Below, one piece after another: positions 1 to 5,845 of a stretch of DNA of 5,972 nt; position 1 is the first letter of the stretch, and every line of letters begins with the position of its first letter. Made by a program: the position numbers and the translations under genes. The notes under the pieces are model-generated. The model was not told the origin of the DNA. It made no database searches and worked only from the letters and a program-made list of their open reading frames with translations. Source of the stretch: an uncultured Bacteroides sp. (GTDB lineage: Bacteria; Bacteroidota; Bacteroidia; Bacteroidales; Bacteroidaceae); the NCBI GenBank assembly GCA_959606905.1, contig CAUHML010000184.1, positions 1-5,972 on the forward strand, written 5' to 3'.

Positions 1-4
1 GAAA

Positions 5-367
5 ATGTATTTATTACTTATTGGATTAATTGTGCTTGCAGCTCTTTTGATGTGTTTCGTCGTACTGATTCAGAATTCAAAAGGAGGTGGTTTGGCTTCT
101 AGTTTTGCTTCTTCAAATCAAATTATGGGAGTTCGTAAGACTACGGATTTTATTGAGAAATTAACATGGGGATTAGCTGCTTTTATGGTAGCATGTAGCG
201 TGCTTACCGCTTATTTTGTTCCTACTGCTCATACAGATTCTTCTATCATCATGGAAGAAGCGGTGAAAGAGGGAGCTACCAATCCGTTGAATGCACCTTC
301 AGGTTTTGCTGCTCCGCAGACAAATGATGCTGCAGAGACTCCTGCTCCGGGTGATTCGGCACAGTAA
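5..367 (+). CDS. secG: Preprotein translocase subunit SecG
   Basis: SecG is the small accessory subunit of the inner-membrane SecYEG channel and assists SecA-driven export of unfolded proteins. The 120-residue product shows the family layout. A first membrane helix spans about residues 2-22. It is followed by the conserved cytoplasmic loop with QNSKGGGL at 23-30 and then SFASSNQIMG. A second helix covers about 53-72. The family core is only about 75 residues long; the remaining 45 or so residues form an Ala/Pro/Thr-rich, low-complexity tail, which is common in Bacteroidetes SecG proteins (family knowledge). The ATG lies 4 bases into the window, so the promoter and ribosome binding site are cut off, and I cannot tell whether it is the last gene of an operon. 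A strong terminator follows, so transcription probably ends here. Identification is firm. Confidence 0.95.
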   Translation: MYLLLIGLIVLAALLMCFVVLIQNSKGGGLASSFASSNQIMGVRKTTDFIEKLTWGLAAFMVACSVLTAYFVPTAHTDSSIIMEEAVKEGATNPLNAPSGFAAPQTNDAAETPAPGDSAQ

Positions 368-398
368 TTAAAGAGAGCATTTTCCTTAATAAGGATAG

Positions 399-434
399 GC
401 GTTCTGTTTTATCAGTGAAACAGAGCGCTTTTTT
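399..434 (+). terminator. Intrinsic terminator of secG
   Basis: The left arm GCGTTCTGTTT (399-409) pairs with AAACAGAGCGC (418-428), giving 11 pairs with one G-U wobble and an 8-base loop. A run of six T residues follows at 429-434. This is a textbook rho-independent terminator 31 bases after the secG stop codon. It insulates secG from the downstream endonuclease gene. Confidence 0.92.
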
Positions 435-451
435 GTTTTAAGATATTTTGC

Positions 452-482
452 TTTGATAAGTATGCTTTTGTGCTTACTTTTG
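452..482 (+). promoter_or_regulatory. Bacteroides-type promoter of the AP endonuclease gene
   Basis: TTTG at 452-455 is followed by exactly 19 bases and then TACTTTTG at 475-482. This matches the known Bacteroides primary sigma factor consensus, TTTG at -33 and TAnnTTTG at -7. Transcription would start near 485-489, leaving a leader of about 30-35 bases before the ATG at 520. The leader is A-rich just before the start and has no Shine-Dalgarno sequence, as is usual in this phylum. Confidence 0.8.
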
Positions 483-519
483 TTCTGGAATATGTTAGTT
501 TAAAAATAATAAAAGAATC

Positions 520-1278
520 ATGTTGAAATTCATATCATGGAATGTAAATAGCTTGCGAGCTTGTTACGATAAAGGTTTTGCTGATGCTTTCAATCGTTTG
601 GAAGCTGATTTTTTCTGTTTACAGGAAACAAAGATGCAAGAAGGACAACTGGATGTACAATTTGAAGGGTATCAGTCCTATTGGAATTATGCTGAAAAGA
701 AAGGATATTCGGGTACTGCTATTTTTTCTAAAGTAAAGCCATTGTCCGTTACATACGGTTTAGGCATTGAAGAGCACGATCACGAAGGCCGTGTAATTAC
801 GCTTGAACTGGAATCGTATTATCTGATAACTGTTTATACTCCTAATTCGCAGGAAGAATTGCGACGCTTGGATTATAGAATGAAATGGGATGATGATTTC
901 CGTGCTTATTTGAAGAAATTGGAAGAGAAAAAACCGGTAATTGTGTGTGGTGATTTGAATGTAGCACATAAGGAGATAGATTTGAAGAATCCTAAAACGA
1001 ATCGGAAAAATGCAGGTTTCACTGATGAAGAGCGTGCAAAGTTCACTACTTTGCTTGAATCAGGTTTTACGGATACATTCCGCTATTTCTATCCGGAGCA
1101 AGAGGGAATTTACTCATGGTGGTCCTATCGTTTCAAAGCCCGTGAGAAGAATGCGGGTTGGCGTATTGATTATTTTCTCACTTCCGATTCGTTGAAGGAT
1201 AAATTGAGAGGTGCTCAGATTCATACTGACATCTTGGGATCAGATCATTGTCCGGTGGAATTGACAATAGAATTGTAA
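520..1278 (+). CDS. xth: Exodeoxyribonuclease III / AP endonuclease (ExoA-like)
   Basis: This enzyme cleaves DNA 5' to abasic sites in base excision repair and usually has a 3'-phosphodiesterase or exonuclease activity (family knowledge). The 252 residues cover the whole endonuclease/exonuclease/phosphatase fold, and every catalytic motif is present: WNVNSLR at 7-13, LQETK at 34-38 (metal-binding Glu36), YSGTAIFSK at 63-71, GRV at 90-92, YTPNS at 106-110 (Tyr106), GDLNVAH at 144-150 (Asp145, Asn147), the [12 protein letters not shown] signature at 157-168, WRIDY at 214-218 (Asp217) and SDHCPV at 241-246 (His243). The length and the NPK.NRKNAGF signature place it in the ExoA group rather than with the longer E. 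coli XthA. It stands alone between a terminator and a hairpin, with its own promoter. The ATG at 520 gives the expected N-terminus. Nothing is missing or damaged. Confidence 0.96.
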   Translation: MLKFISWNVNSLRACYDKGFADAFNRLEADFFCLQETKMQEGQLDVQFEGYQSYWNYAEKKGYSGTAIFSKVKPLSVTYGLGIEEHDHEGRVITLELESYYLITVYTPNSQEELRRLDYRMKWDDDFRAYLKKLEEKKPVIVCGDLNVAHKEIDLKNPKTNRKNAGFTDEERAKFTTLLESGFTDTFRYFYPEQEGIYSWWSYRFKAREKNAGWRIDYFLTSDSLKDKLRGAQIHTDILGSDHCPVELTIEL

Positions 1279-1315
1279 AAATGGGCTAAAAAAACTTTGT
1301 AGTTGTCGCAAAATG

Positions 1316-1354
1316 AATCCCTGATTATCTGCAATAAAAAGATAATCAGGGATT
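1316..1354. terminator. 15-bp perfect hairpin, probable terminator after the AP endonuclease gene
   Basis: AATCCCTGATTATCT (1316-1330) is perfectly complementary to AGATAATCAGGGATT (1340-1354) around a 9-base, A-rich loop. It begins 38 bases after the endonuclease stop codon and precedes the next gene, so a role in termination is the simplest reading. It lacks the uninterrupted T-run expected on the + strand; the sequence after the stem is TGTGTCGTCG. The nonamer GTCGCAAAA occurs on both sides as a direct repeat (1305-1313 and 1361-1369), so an intergenic repeat element or recombination scar is also possible. Confidence 0.65.
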
Positions 1355-1408
1355 TGTGTCGTCGCAAAACTTATTCTGTTTTATTCTCATAAATCATGGA
1401 TTCCTGTA

Positions 1409-1416
1409 TATCTTTG
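1409..1416 (+). promoter_or_regulatory. Possible -7 element for the beta-propeller gene
   Basis: TATCTTTG fits the Bacteroides -7 consensus TAnnTTTG and would place the transcription start about 40 bases before the ATG at 1461. There is no TTTG at the expected position near 1386-1389, so the assignment rests on one element. Such a promoter could be weak or activator-dependent. Confidence 0.4.
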
Positions 1417-1460
1417 TTTCGGGAAATAAATATTTTTTTCCTGAAAAACTGATTGAATCT

Positions 1461-2663
1461 ATGAAACAATGGCATTTATTTTGCTTGTTGCCTTTGATGG
1501 CAGCTTGTGACTCCGGACATTCCGGTTCCGGAGAATTAATTTCGGTGGACTTGCGACAGGGGATAGATCATCCTTCTATGCTCAATCTGCAAGATGAGGT
1601 AGAGAGTGTGGAATATATACCTTTGGAAACAACCGATGATCCCGCTTCTTTGTTGGATGGAGTATCCGAATATGCTTTGACAAGCAAATACATCTATGTT
1701 TCTCCCGTAAAAGAACAACGGATTGTTCAGTTTGACCGGAAAGGTCATTTTATAAAGACATTGATTCCTTTCGGACAAGGACCGGGGGAGTTCAGTAATT
1801 TTTTAGCAGGTATACAGGCCGATGAGGAAAATAATCGTCTTTACCTGTTCAGTGCTAATCAGATAGGGGTCTACACCTTAGAGGGGGAGTTTATTCAAAA
1901 TTTGAACCATGATTATCAGATAGTATATCAGCGTAAGGTGGAACAAGACTGTTTTGCTTCGGTGGCATTTCCGTATATTCCTTTTCGGAGCGGGAGTTAT
2001 GGCTTAGGCATATTCACAGAGCAAGGGGACACTATTGCTGTAAAGAATGATTTTACTTCGCCACTGGTTCCTCCGGAGAAAGCAGGTTTTACTATAGGCA
2101 TTGCAGCTACCTATTCAGGTAAGCAGCAGTCATTACTGTTTAAAACAGGATGTAATGATACTGTTTTCAGAATTTCCGATCATAAAATTATGCCAGCTTG
2201 TGTTTTGAATTTACAGAATTCAGACCAAGAAATCATCCGCTGCCTGGATGCGACTGATTTCAGTAGCTTACATCAAAAATTTGGAGGAAATAAGGATATT
2301 TTTGTGTCTGATCTTTTTGAGACGCCACGAAGTTATTATTTCCGTTGCAGGTATGATGGAGGACATTATGTGGTTTCCGTTGATAAAGAAACAGGGAAGA
2401 TTCTGGCGGAGCAATGTGAGCAGCCTGAAGATATTTTTAAACTTTCTGATGCCAATCTTCTTTTTGGTATGTTGGGGACACGGAGTTATCGTAGCTTTCC
2501 CGTTTGGGGCCGTATGGAGAAAGATGGTTTGGTGCAGGTTGTCATTCCTTATGAGCTGAGTCTTTATGAAAAAGGATCCACCCTTACTGTTCCGGATGAA
2601 TTAAAAAAGATAAATGTGGATAGTAATCCTATTTTTATAGTCTATAAATTGCGAGAAGGCTAA
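1461..2663 (+). CDS. 6-bladed beta-propeller lipoprotein
   Basis: The 400-residue product starts with a lipoprotein signal: MKQW, a hydrophobic stretch at about 5-13, then MAAC with the lipidated Cys at 16. It should be anchored to the envelope. The mature part resembles the large Bacteroidetes group of 6-bladed beta-propeller (BF3164/DUF4934-like) proteins. Visible marks are VEYIPLETTDD at about 50-60, the strand YIYVSPVKEQRIVQFDRKG at 77-95, GQGPGEF at 105-111, and the terminal SNPIFIVYKL at 388-397. The reading frame stays open back to 1356, but the signal peptide sits exactly at ATG 1461, so I take that start. No catalytic residues are evident. The group is widespread and poorly characterised; a ligand- or partner-binding scaffold role is inference. 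The adjacent downstream regulator, 19 bp away, suggests joint transcription and a linked function. The product class is likely, the exact role unknown. Confidence 0.85.
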   Translation: MKQWHLFCLLPLMAACDSGHSGSGELISVDLRQGIDHPSMLNLQDEVESVEYIPLETTDDPASLLDGVSEYALTSKYIYVSPVKEQRIVQFDRKGHFIKTLIPFGQGPGEFSNFLAGIQADEENNRLYLFSANQIGVYTLEGEFIQNLNHDYQIVYQRKVEQDCFASVAFPYIPFRSGSYGLGIFTEQGDTIAVKNDFTSPLVPPEKAGFTIGIAATYSGKQQSLLFKTGCNDTVFRISDHKIMPACVLNLQNSDQEIIRCLDATDFSSLHQKFGGNKDIFVSDLFETPRSYYFRCRYDGGHYVVSVDKETGKILAEQCEQPEDIFKLSDANLLFGMLGTRSYRSFPVWGRMEKDGLVQVVIPYELSLYEKGSTLTVPDELKKINVDSNPIFIVYKLREG

Positions 2664-2678
2664 AAAGTGATACATTTG
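2648..2678 (+). promoter_or_regulatory. Candidate internal promoter for the regulator gene
   Basis: ATTG at 2648-2651, 19 bases, then TACATTTG at 2671-2678 match the Bacteroides promoter with one mismatch in the -33 element. It overlaps the last codons of the beta-propeller gene. The -7 box ends only 4 bases before the ATG at 2683, so the predicted transcript would begin at or beside the start codon and be leaderless. Confidence 0.55.
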
Positions 2679-2682
2679 CGAT

Positions 2683-4425
2683 ATGATGAGAAAGTACTTG
2701 TTTATAGGCTGGGATGTATGGATGGTGGTGATATTGGGTATCATCTCCTCTTGCAGTCAGGATAAGGGCACTTCTAGACTGGCATGGGGGAAATATTATT
2801 TGTGGAGTGCCCCGGATTCCTCCTACCGGATACTGAATGCCATTCCTTTTCCCGATAAACTTTCCGTAGAAGAACAAGCGTGCTATGCATTACTGATGAC
2901 ACAAGCTATGTATAGATGTGGGCATAAGATATCTTCCGATTCATTGATAAACATTGCTGTACAGTATTATTCTTCACAAGGTAATGCAGATGATAAAGCT
3001 TCCGCTTTGCTTTATAAAGGATATATTTTAGAGGACTTGGGGCAGGATAATGAAGCTTTGTATGCCTATAAACAGGCAGAGGAGGCGGTAAAGACTGTTA
3101 AGGATTTGCGGATCCATTTTTTGATATATACAGCTTTAGGGAATATCAATGGAAGGTATGCTCATTATGAGCACTCACTGTCGTATTATAGAAAGGCGTT
3201 GGATCTTAATCTATCAGTTCCGGCTTGGAATGCAATGGGGGGAGAATATATATTTGCCCCTCTTTATCTGGCTCAGGGAACTCCCCGGTACAATGAAGAG
3301 GTCAAGTTGGTTTATGATAAGTTTTTAGGTTTGGTTAATAGGATGGACTTTACCTCGCAAGAGAAAATCTATTATCAATGGGCCTTGAAGGAGAAAGGCA
3401 AGCAGGAATGGGATTCGGCGGCTTCGTTCCTGTTAAAAGCGATGGACTATACCACTACTGTTGAGTCCCGTTACTGGTATGATGCTGAATTAGCTGTTAT
3501 CTATAAACATTTAGGAAAAACTGAACTAGTAGACAGCCTTCGTAATAGGGCATTGAAATCTTCGCGACCACTTTTGAGATCCTCTGTGTACAAAGCTATA
3601 TACCAGGATTTGCTGGCGGCTGGTAAGTTAAGTAAGGCTAATGAATATATGCAATGCTATATCAATGAACTGGAATTACTATTTACTTCCGGAAGCCGTA
3701 CTGAATTGTTTAAAATCGAGAAAAGATATGATTACACGGCTTTATTACGTCAGAATGATGAATATCGAAGCCGATGGAGCATTACTCTGTTGATAACAGT
3801 GGCTGCTGTTTTTTCATTGACTTTACTGCTATGGGGCAGTTGGAAATTTTTTCGCCGCCAGAAACTGGAGATTTTAAGTCATTATAAAAGGGATGCTTCC
3901 ATGTTGCAGCAGCAGATTGATGATTTACAAGAGAGGATAGAAGAGAATCAAGGTGAGGCGAAGAATCTGCAAGAACAGATGCAAATCCTTGAAAAGGAAA
4001 AGAAAAGTAAGGAAATACGTATTCGTCAGTTGGAACTCACTTTCCGTTCGAAACACATCTCGCTTCCGGTTGAGTCGGTGGAGGCAGCACAAGTATACTT
4101 GCAAATCGTGACGAAGGGAACTCCTCATTATACCCCTGCTGAAGACCGTACTAAATTAGAGTATTGGTTGAACATATCCCGTAATCGCTGGGCCGAGCGA
4201 TTGGAAAAGCTTTATCCATCTCTGACCAACGGAGAGAAGGATATTTGTTACCTGTTTGTAGTGGGACTTTCATTTGATGAGATAGCCAGTTTGTTGGGAG
4301 TGCAGTCCCGTTCTGTAAACCGTGTGGTATATAGAATTTGTAGAAAGATGGGTATAGAACAAGGGAGCAAAGATGAATTTGTGGCACAAATCTTCCGTTT
4401 GGATGATTGCGACACAAATATATAG
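2683..4425 (+). CDS. Membrane-anchored TPR regulator with LuxR/sigma-4-like HTH
   Basis: This is a 580-residue, probably inner-membrane one-component regulator. An N-terminal export signal ends in ISSC with Cys24, resembling a lipobox. Helical TPR-like pairs follow at about 107-137, 147-175, 228-256, 264-292 and 303-331, and should lie in the periplasm. A single membrane helix spans about 366-384 and is followed by the positive stop WKFFRRQK. A Gln/Glu/Lys-rich coiled coil occupies about 395-452. The C-terminus carries a winged or tetrahelical HTH at about 514-558, with LTNGEKDICYL, then FDEIASLLGV and SVNRVVYRICRKMGI, matching the LuxR/GerE and sigma region 4 pattern. No kinase or receiver domain is present. 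By inference, a periplasmic signal is passed through the coiled coil to DNA binding. The propeller lipoprotein 19 bp upstream is the obvious candidate partner or target. Tandem ATGs (2683, 2686) leave the first residue uncertain. Domain assignment is strong, biological role unknown. Confidence 0.87.
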   Translation: MMRKYLFIGWDVWMVVILGIISSCSQDKGTSRLAWGKYYLWSAPDSSYRILNAIPFPDKLSVEEQACYALLMTQAMYRCGHKISSDSLINIAVQYYSSQGNADDKASALLYKGYILEDLGQDNEALYAYKQAEEAVKTVKDLRIHFLIYTALGNINGRYAHYEHSLSYYRKALDLNLSVPAWNAMGGEYIFAPLYLAQGTPRYNEEVKLVYDKFLGLVNRMDFTSQEKIYYQWALKEKGKQEWDSAASFLLKAMDYTTTVESRYWYDAELAVIYKHLGKTELVDSLRNRALKSSRPLLRSSVYKAIYQDLLAAGKLSKANEYMQCYINELELLFTSGSRTELFKIEKRYDYTALLRQNDEYRSRWSITLLITVAAVFSLTLLLWGSWKFFRRQKLEILSHYKRDASMLQQQIDDLQERIEENQGEAKNLQEQMQILEKEKKSKEIRIRQLELTFRSKHISLPVESVEAAQVYLQIVTKGTPHYTPAEDRTKLEYWLNISRNRWAERLEKLYPSLTNGEKDICYLFVVGLSFDEIASLLGVQSRSVNRVVYRICRKMGIEQGSKDEFVAQIFRLDDCDTNI

Positions 4426-4426
4426 C

Positions 4427-5131
4427 TTACATGGCTACTTCGATGGCCAGTATTTGCGCTTCGGATTTAGCTTCAATTGTGACACTTTCAATGTCCCAGA
4501 TACCGATACCGTCACGACGTGAAAGATTCTCGCCTGCTACATTTATTTCTCCTTCTATAATGAAGATATAAACACCTGTGCGTGGTTTGTGCATACGGTA
4601 TGTCACACTTTGTCCGGCATCCAATGTGCCCATAGAGAACCATGCGTCCTGTAGCAGATGCGCCGGTGTATTGCCAGATGGTGAGATGAAGGTGGCTAGT
4701 TCGTTACGTTTCAATAACGGACGAATGTCATAATTATGGTATTCGGGTTTAGTTCCCTCCACATTGGGAATAATCCAGATTTGCAGGAATTTTGCGTCTT
4801 CAGTCTTACTGGCATTGTATTCGCTATGATAGATGCCTGTGCCTGTACTCATTACCTGAATTTCACCTGGGGCAATGGTACTTTCATTCTGTACGCTGTC
4901 TCCATGTCTTAAATATCCTTGTAAAGGGATAGACACCACTTCCATATTTTTATGGGGGTGCATACCGAAACCTTCTCCGGGAGCTACTGTATCATCATTT
5001 AGTACGCGTAAAGCACCGAAGTGAATTCGTCTTGGATTATAATAGTCTGCAAAGCTGAATGTATGGTAGGTTTTTAGCCATCCGTGATTAAAATACCCTC
5101 TTGTATTAGCTTTGTCAATTACTGTTTTCAT
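4427..5131 (-). CDS. Pirin-family bicupin protein (YhhW-like)
   Basis: The 234-residue protein matches bacterial pirins of the YhhW type in length and layout: an N-terminal metal-binding cupin followed by a C-terminal cupin-like half. The N-terminal signature reads RRIHFGALRVLNDD at 34-47, then HPHKNMEVVSIPLQG at 58-72 and TGTGIYHSEYN at 96-106. The predicted metal ligands His58, His60, His102 and Glu104 are all present. E. coli YhhW has quercetin 2,3-dioxygenase activity in vitro, but the physiological substrate of most pirins is unknown, so the quercetinase name should not be taken as a function here. The gene is transcribed against the TPR regulator, with only one base (4426) between the two stop codons, and is probably monocistronic. 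The ATG at 5131 has a good AGAAAGG upstream. No TAnnTTTG promoter was found on this strand in the nearest 150 bases. Confidence 0.92.
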   Translation of the reverse strand: MKTVIDKANTRGYFNHGWLKTYHTFSFADYYNPRRIHFGALRVLNDDTVAPGEGFGMHPHKNMEVVSIPLQGYLRHGDSVQNESTIAPGEIQVMSTGTGIYHSEYNASKTEDAKFLQIWIIPNVEGTKPEYHNYDIRPLLKRNELATFISPSGNTPAHLLQDAWFSMGTLDAGQSVTYRMHKPRTGVYIFIIEGEINVAGENLSRRDGIGIWDIESVTIEAKSEAQILAIEVAM

Positions 5132-5140
5132 AACTCATAT

Positions 5141-5147
5141 CCTTTCT
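5141..5147 (-). promoter_or_regulatory. Ribosome binding site of the pirin gene
   Basis: On the minus strand AGAAAGG lies 9 bases before the ATG at 5131. This purine-rich Shine-Dalgarno-like sequence supports the chosen start. It stands out because the other starts with visible upstream sequence in this window have none. Confidence 0.6.
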
Positions 5148-5352
5148 TTTTTAATTTGTTGATATTTGATATAACAATTGGGAAACAGAAAAGTTTAACG
5201 GTTGCTGTAAGGTGGGTTGTACTTTAGATTCAGCTCTTTTAAATGATCTGTTAGAGTCTTTTGTTACATTAGAAAACACATTTTGTTTCGGTTTTAGTGA
5301 AGATTTTTGGAGAACACTCTATGGTAAGAAGCTTTTGGTTTAGCAGACAGGT

Positions 5353-5546
5353 AAAAAGATAAGTTCGTTTTTCAAAAAGGGCCTTATCTTTTTTTAAAAG
5401 ACCTTATTGTTTTGGAAAAACATCCTTATCTTTTAATGAAAGGAACTTATGTTTGGCACAAGAATTCATAGAACTTGGCGCAGGATCCGGCAGAATTTGT
5501 ATCAAGATTCTGAACACTCCGGTAGGAGGAAATGTAGCTTCTTGAA
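5353..5546. repeat. Degenerate tandem array of short dyads, period 20-22 bp
   Basis: Nine small inverted repeats follow one another with centres near 5373, 5394, 5415, 5436, 5457, 5479, 5501, 5522 and 5542. Their arms differ but remain complementary: TTTTT/AAAAA, CTTTT/AAAAG, TGTTTT/AAAACA, CTTT/AAAG, TTTG/CAAG, CTTG/CAGG, TTTG/CAAG, CTCC/GGAG and TTC/GAA. Loops are 1-5 bases. Between the first units lies a conserved CCTTAT or ACTTAT (5382-5387, 5402-5407, 5424-5429, 5445-5450). Later units share a different pattern, CA(A/G)GA.TC followed by AGAA. At the left edge AAAAAGATAAG (5353-5363) is an exact inverted copy of CTTATCTTTTT (5383-5393), so the first unit could also form a terminator-like hairpin ending in a T-run (5389-5395). 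The rightmost units are weak. Confidence 0.6.
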
Positions 5547-5720
5547 ACCGGACAAGGGCTATCGAACTGATTGGGAAAGTAAAATAAAGCAATGTGATGA
5601 TTGATTGCCCAACAGAAGAAAACGAATTTGTATGTATACATTTGTTTTTACGAACGGAATAAAATCCTTTCATCACCATATCTTATTGTTGTTCAATGGT
5701 TTACTGTGTAGAAAGATGGT

Positions 5721-5845
5721 AAGACATGCCCAAGTGGTAGTTGACGGTGAATATGCCATACACTTTTCGCTTCCGGAACCAGACGGGCATGGCATGTTCT
5801 TGGAGCATGTTGGGCTTGTCCGGGGTCAAACCACTTGAGCGTCTT
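5721..5845. repeat. Long interrupted inverted repeat, possible structured RNA or element remnant
   Basis: Nested arms pair across about 125 bases: AAGAC (5721-5725) with GTCTT (5841-5845), CAAGTGGT (5731-5738) with ACCACTTG (5830-5837), TTGAC (5741-5745) with GTCAA (5825-5829), and inside them GAATATGCCAT (5749-5759) with ATGGCATGTTC (5789-5799), the last with one G-U pair. The apical part contains the palindrome TTCCGGAA (5771-5778). A competing pairing, CATGCCC (5725-5731) with GGGCATG (5785-5791), is also possible. The segment is visibly richer in G+C than its surroundings. I see no transposase or known RNA family motif in it. Confidence 0.5.

Noticed and set aside
1010..1195. Additional short open frames inside the endonuclease, lipoprotein and regulator genes
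   Set aside because: All lie in other frames of well-supported genes and encode no recognisable product.
1356..1460. Upstream extension of the beta-propeller reading frame by 35 codons
   Set aside because: The extension would bury the lipoprotein signal peptide that begins exactly at ATG 1461, and it overlaps the possible -7 promoter box at 1409-1416.
4432..4449. Small hairpin TGGCTA/TGGCCA between the convergent genes as a terminator
   Set aside because: Only six pairs including a wobble, no T-run on either strand, and it lies inside the pirin coding sequence.
5353..5546. CRISPR array
   Set aside because: Units are only 20-22 bp in total, with no constant repeat and no unique spacers of 30 bases or so, and no cas gene is present.
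5637..5644. TACATTTG as a -7 promoter element on the plus strand
   Set aside because: No TTTG at the required distance upstream and no supportable gene downstream.
5404..5679. 91-codon open frame on the minus strand
   Set aside because: It runs through the dyad array, has no family motifs and a low-complexity look; more likely a chance frame in repetitive DNA.
5605..5838. 77-codon open frame on the plus strand
   Set aside because: No recognisable domain, no upstream promoter or ribosome binding site, and its second half coincides with the inverted repeat, which explains the open frame as well.
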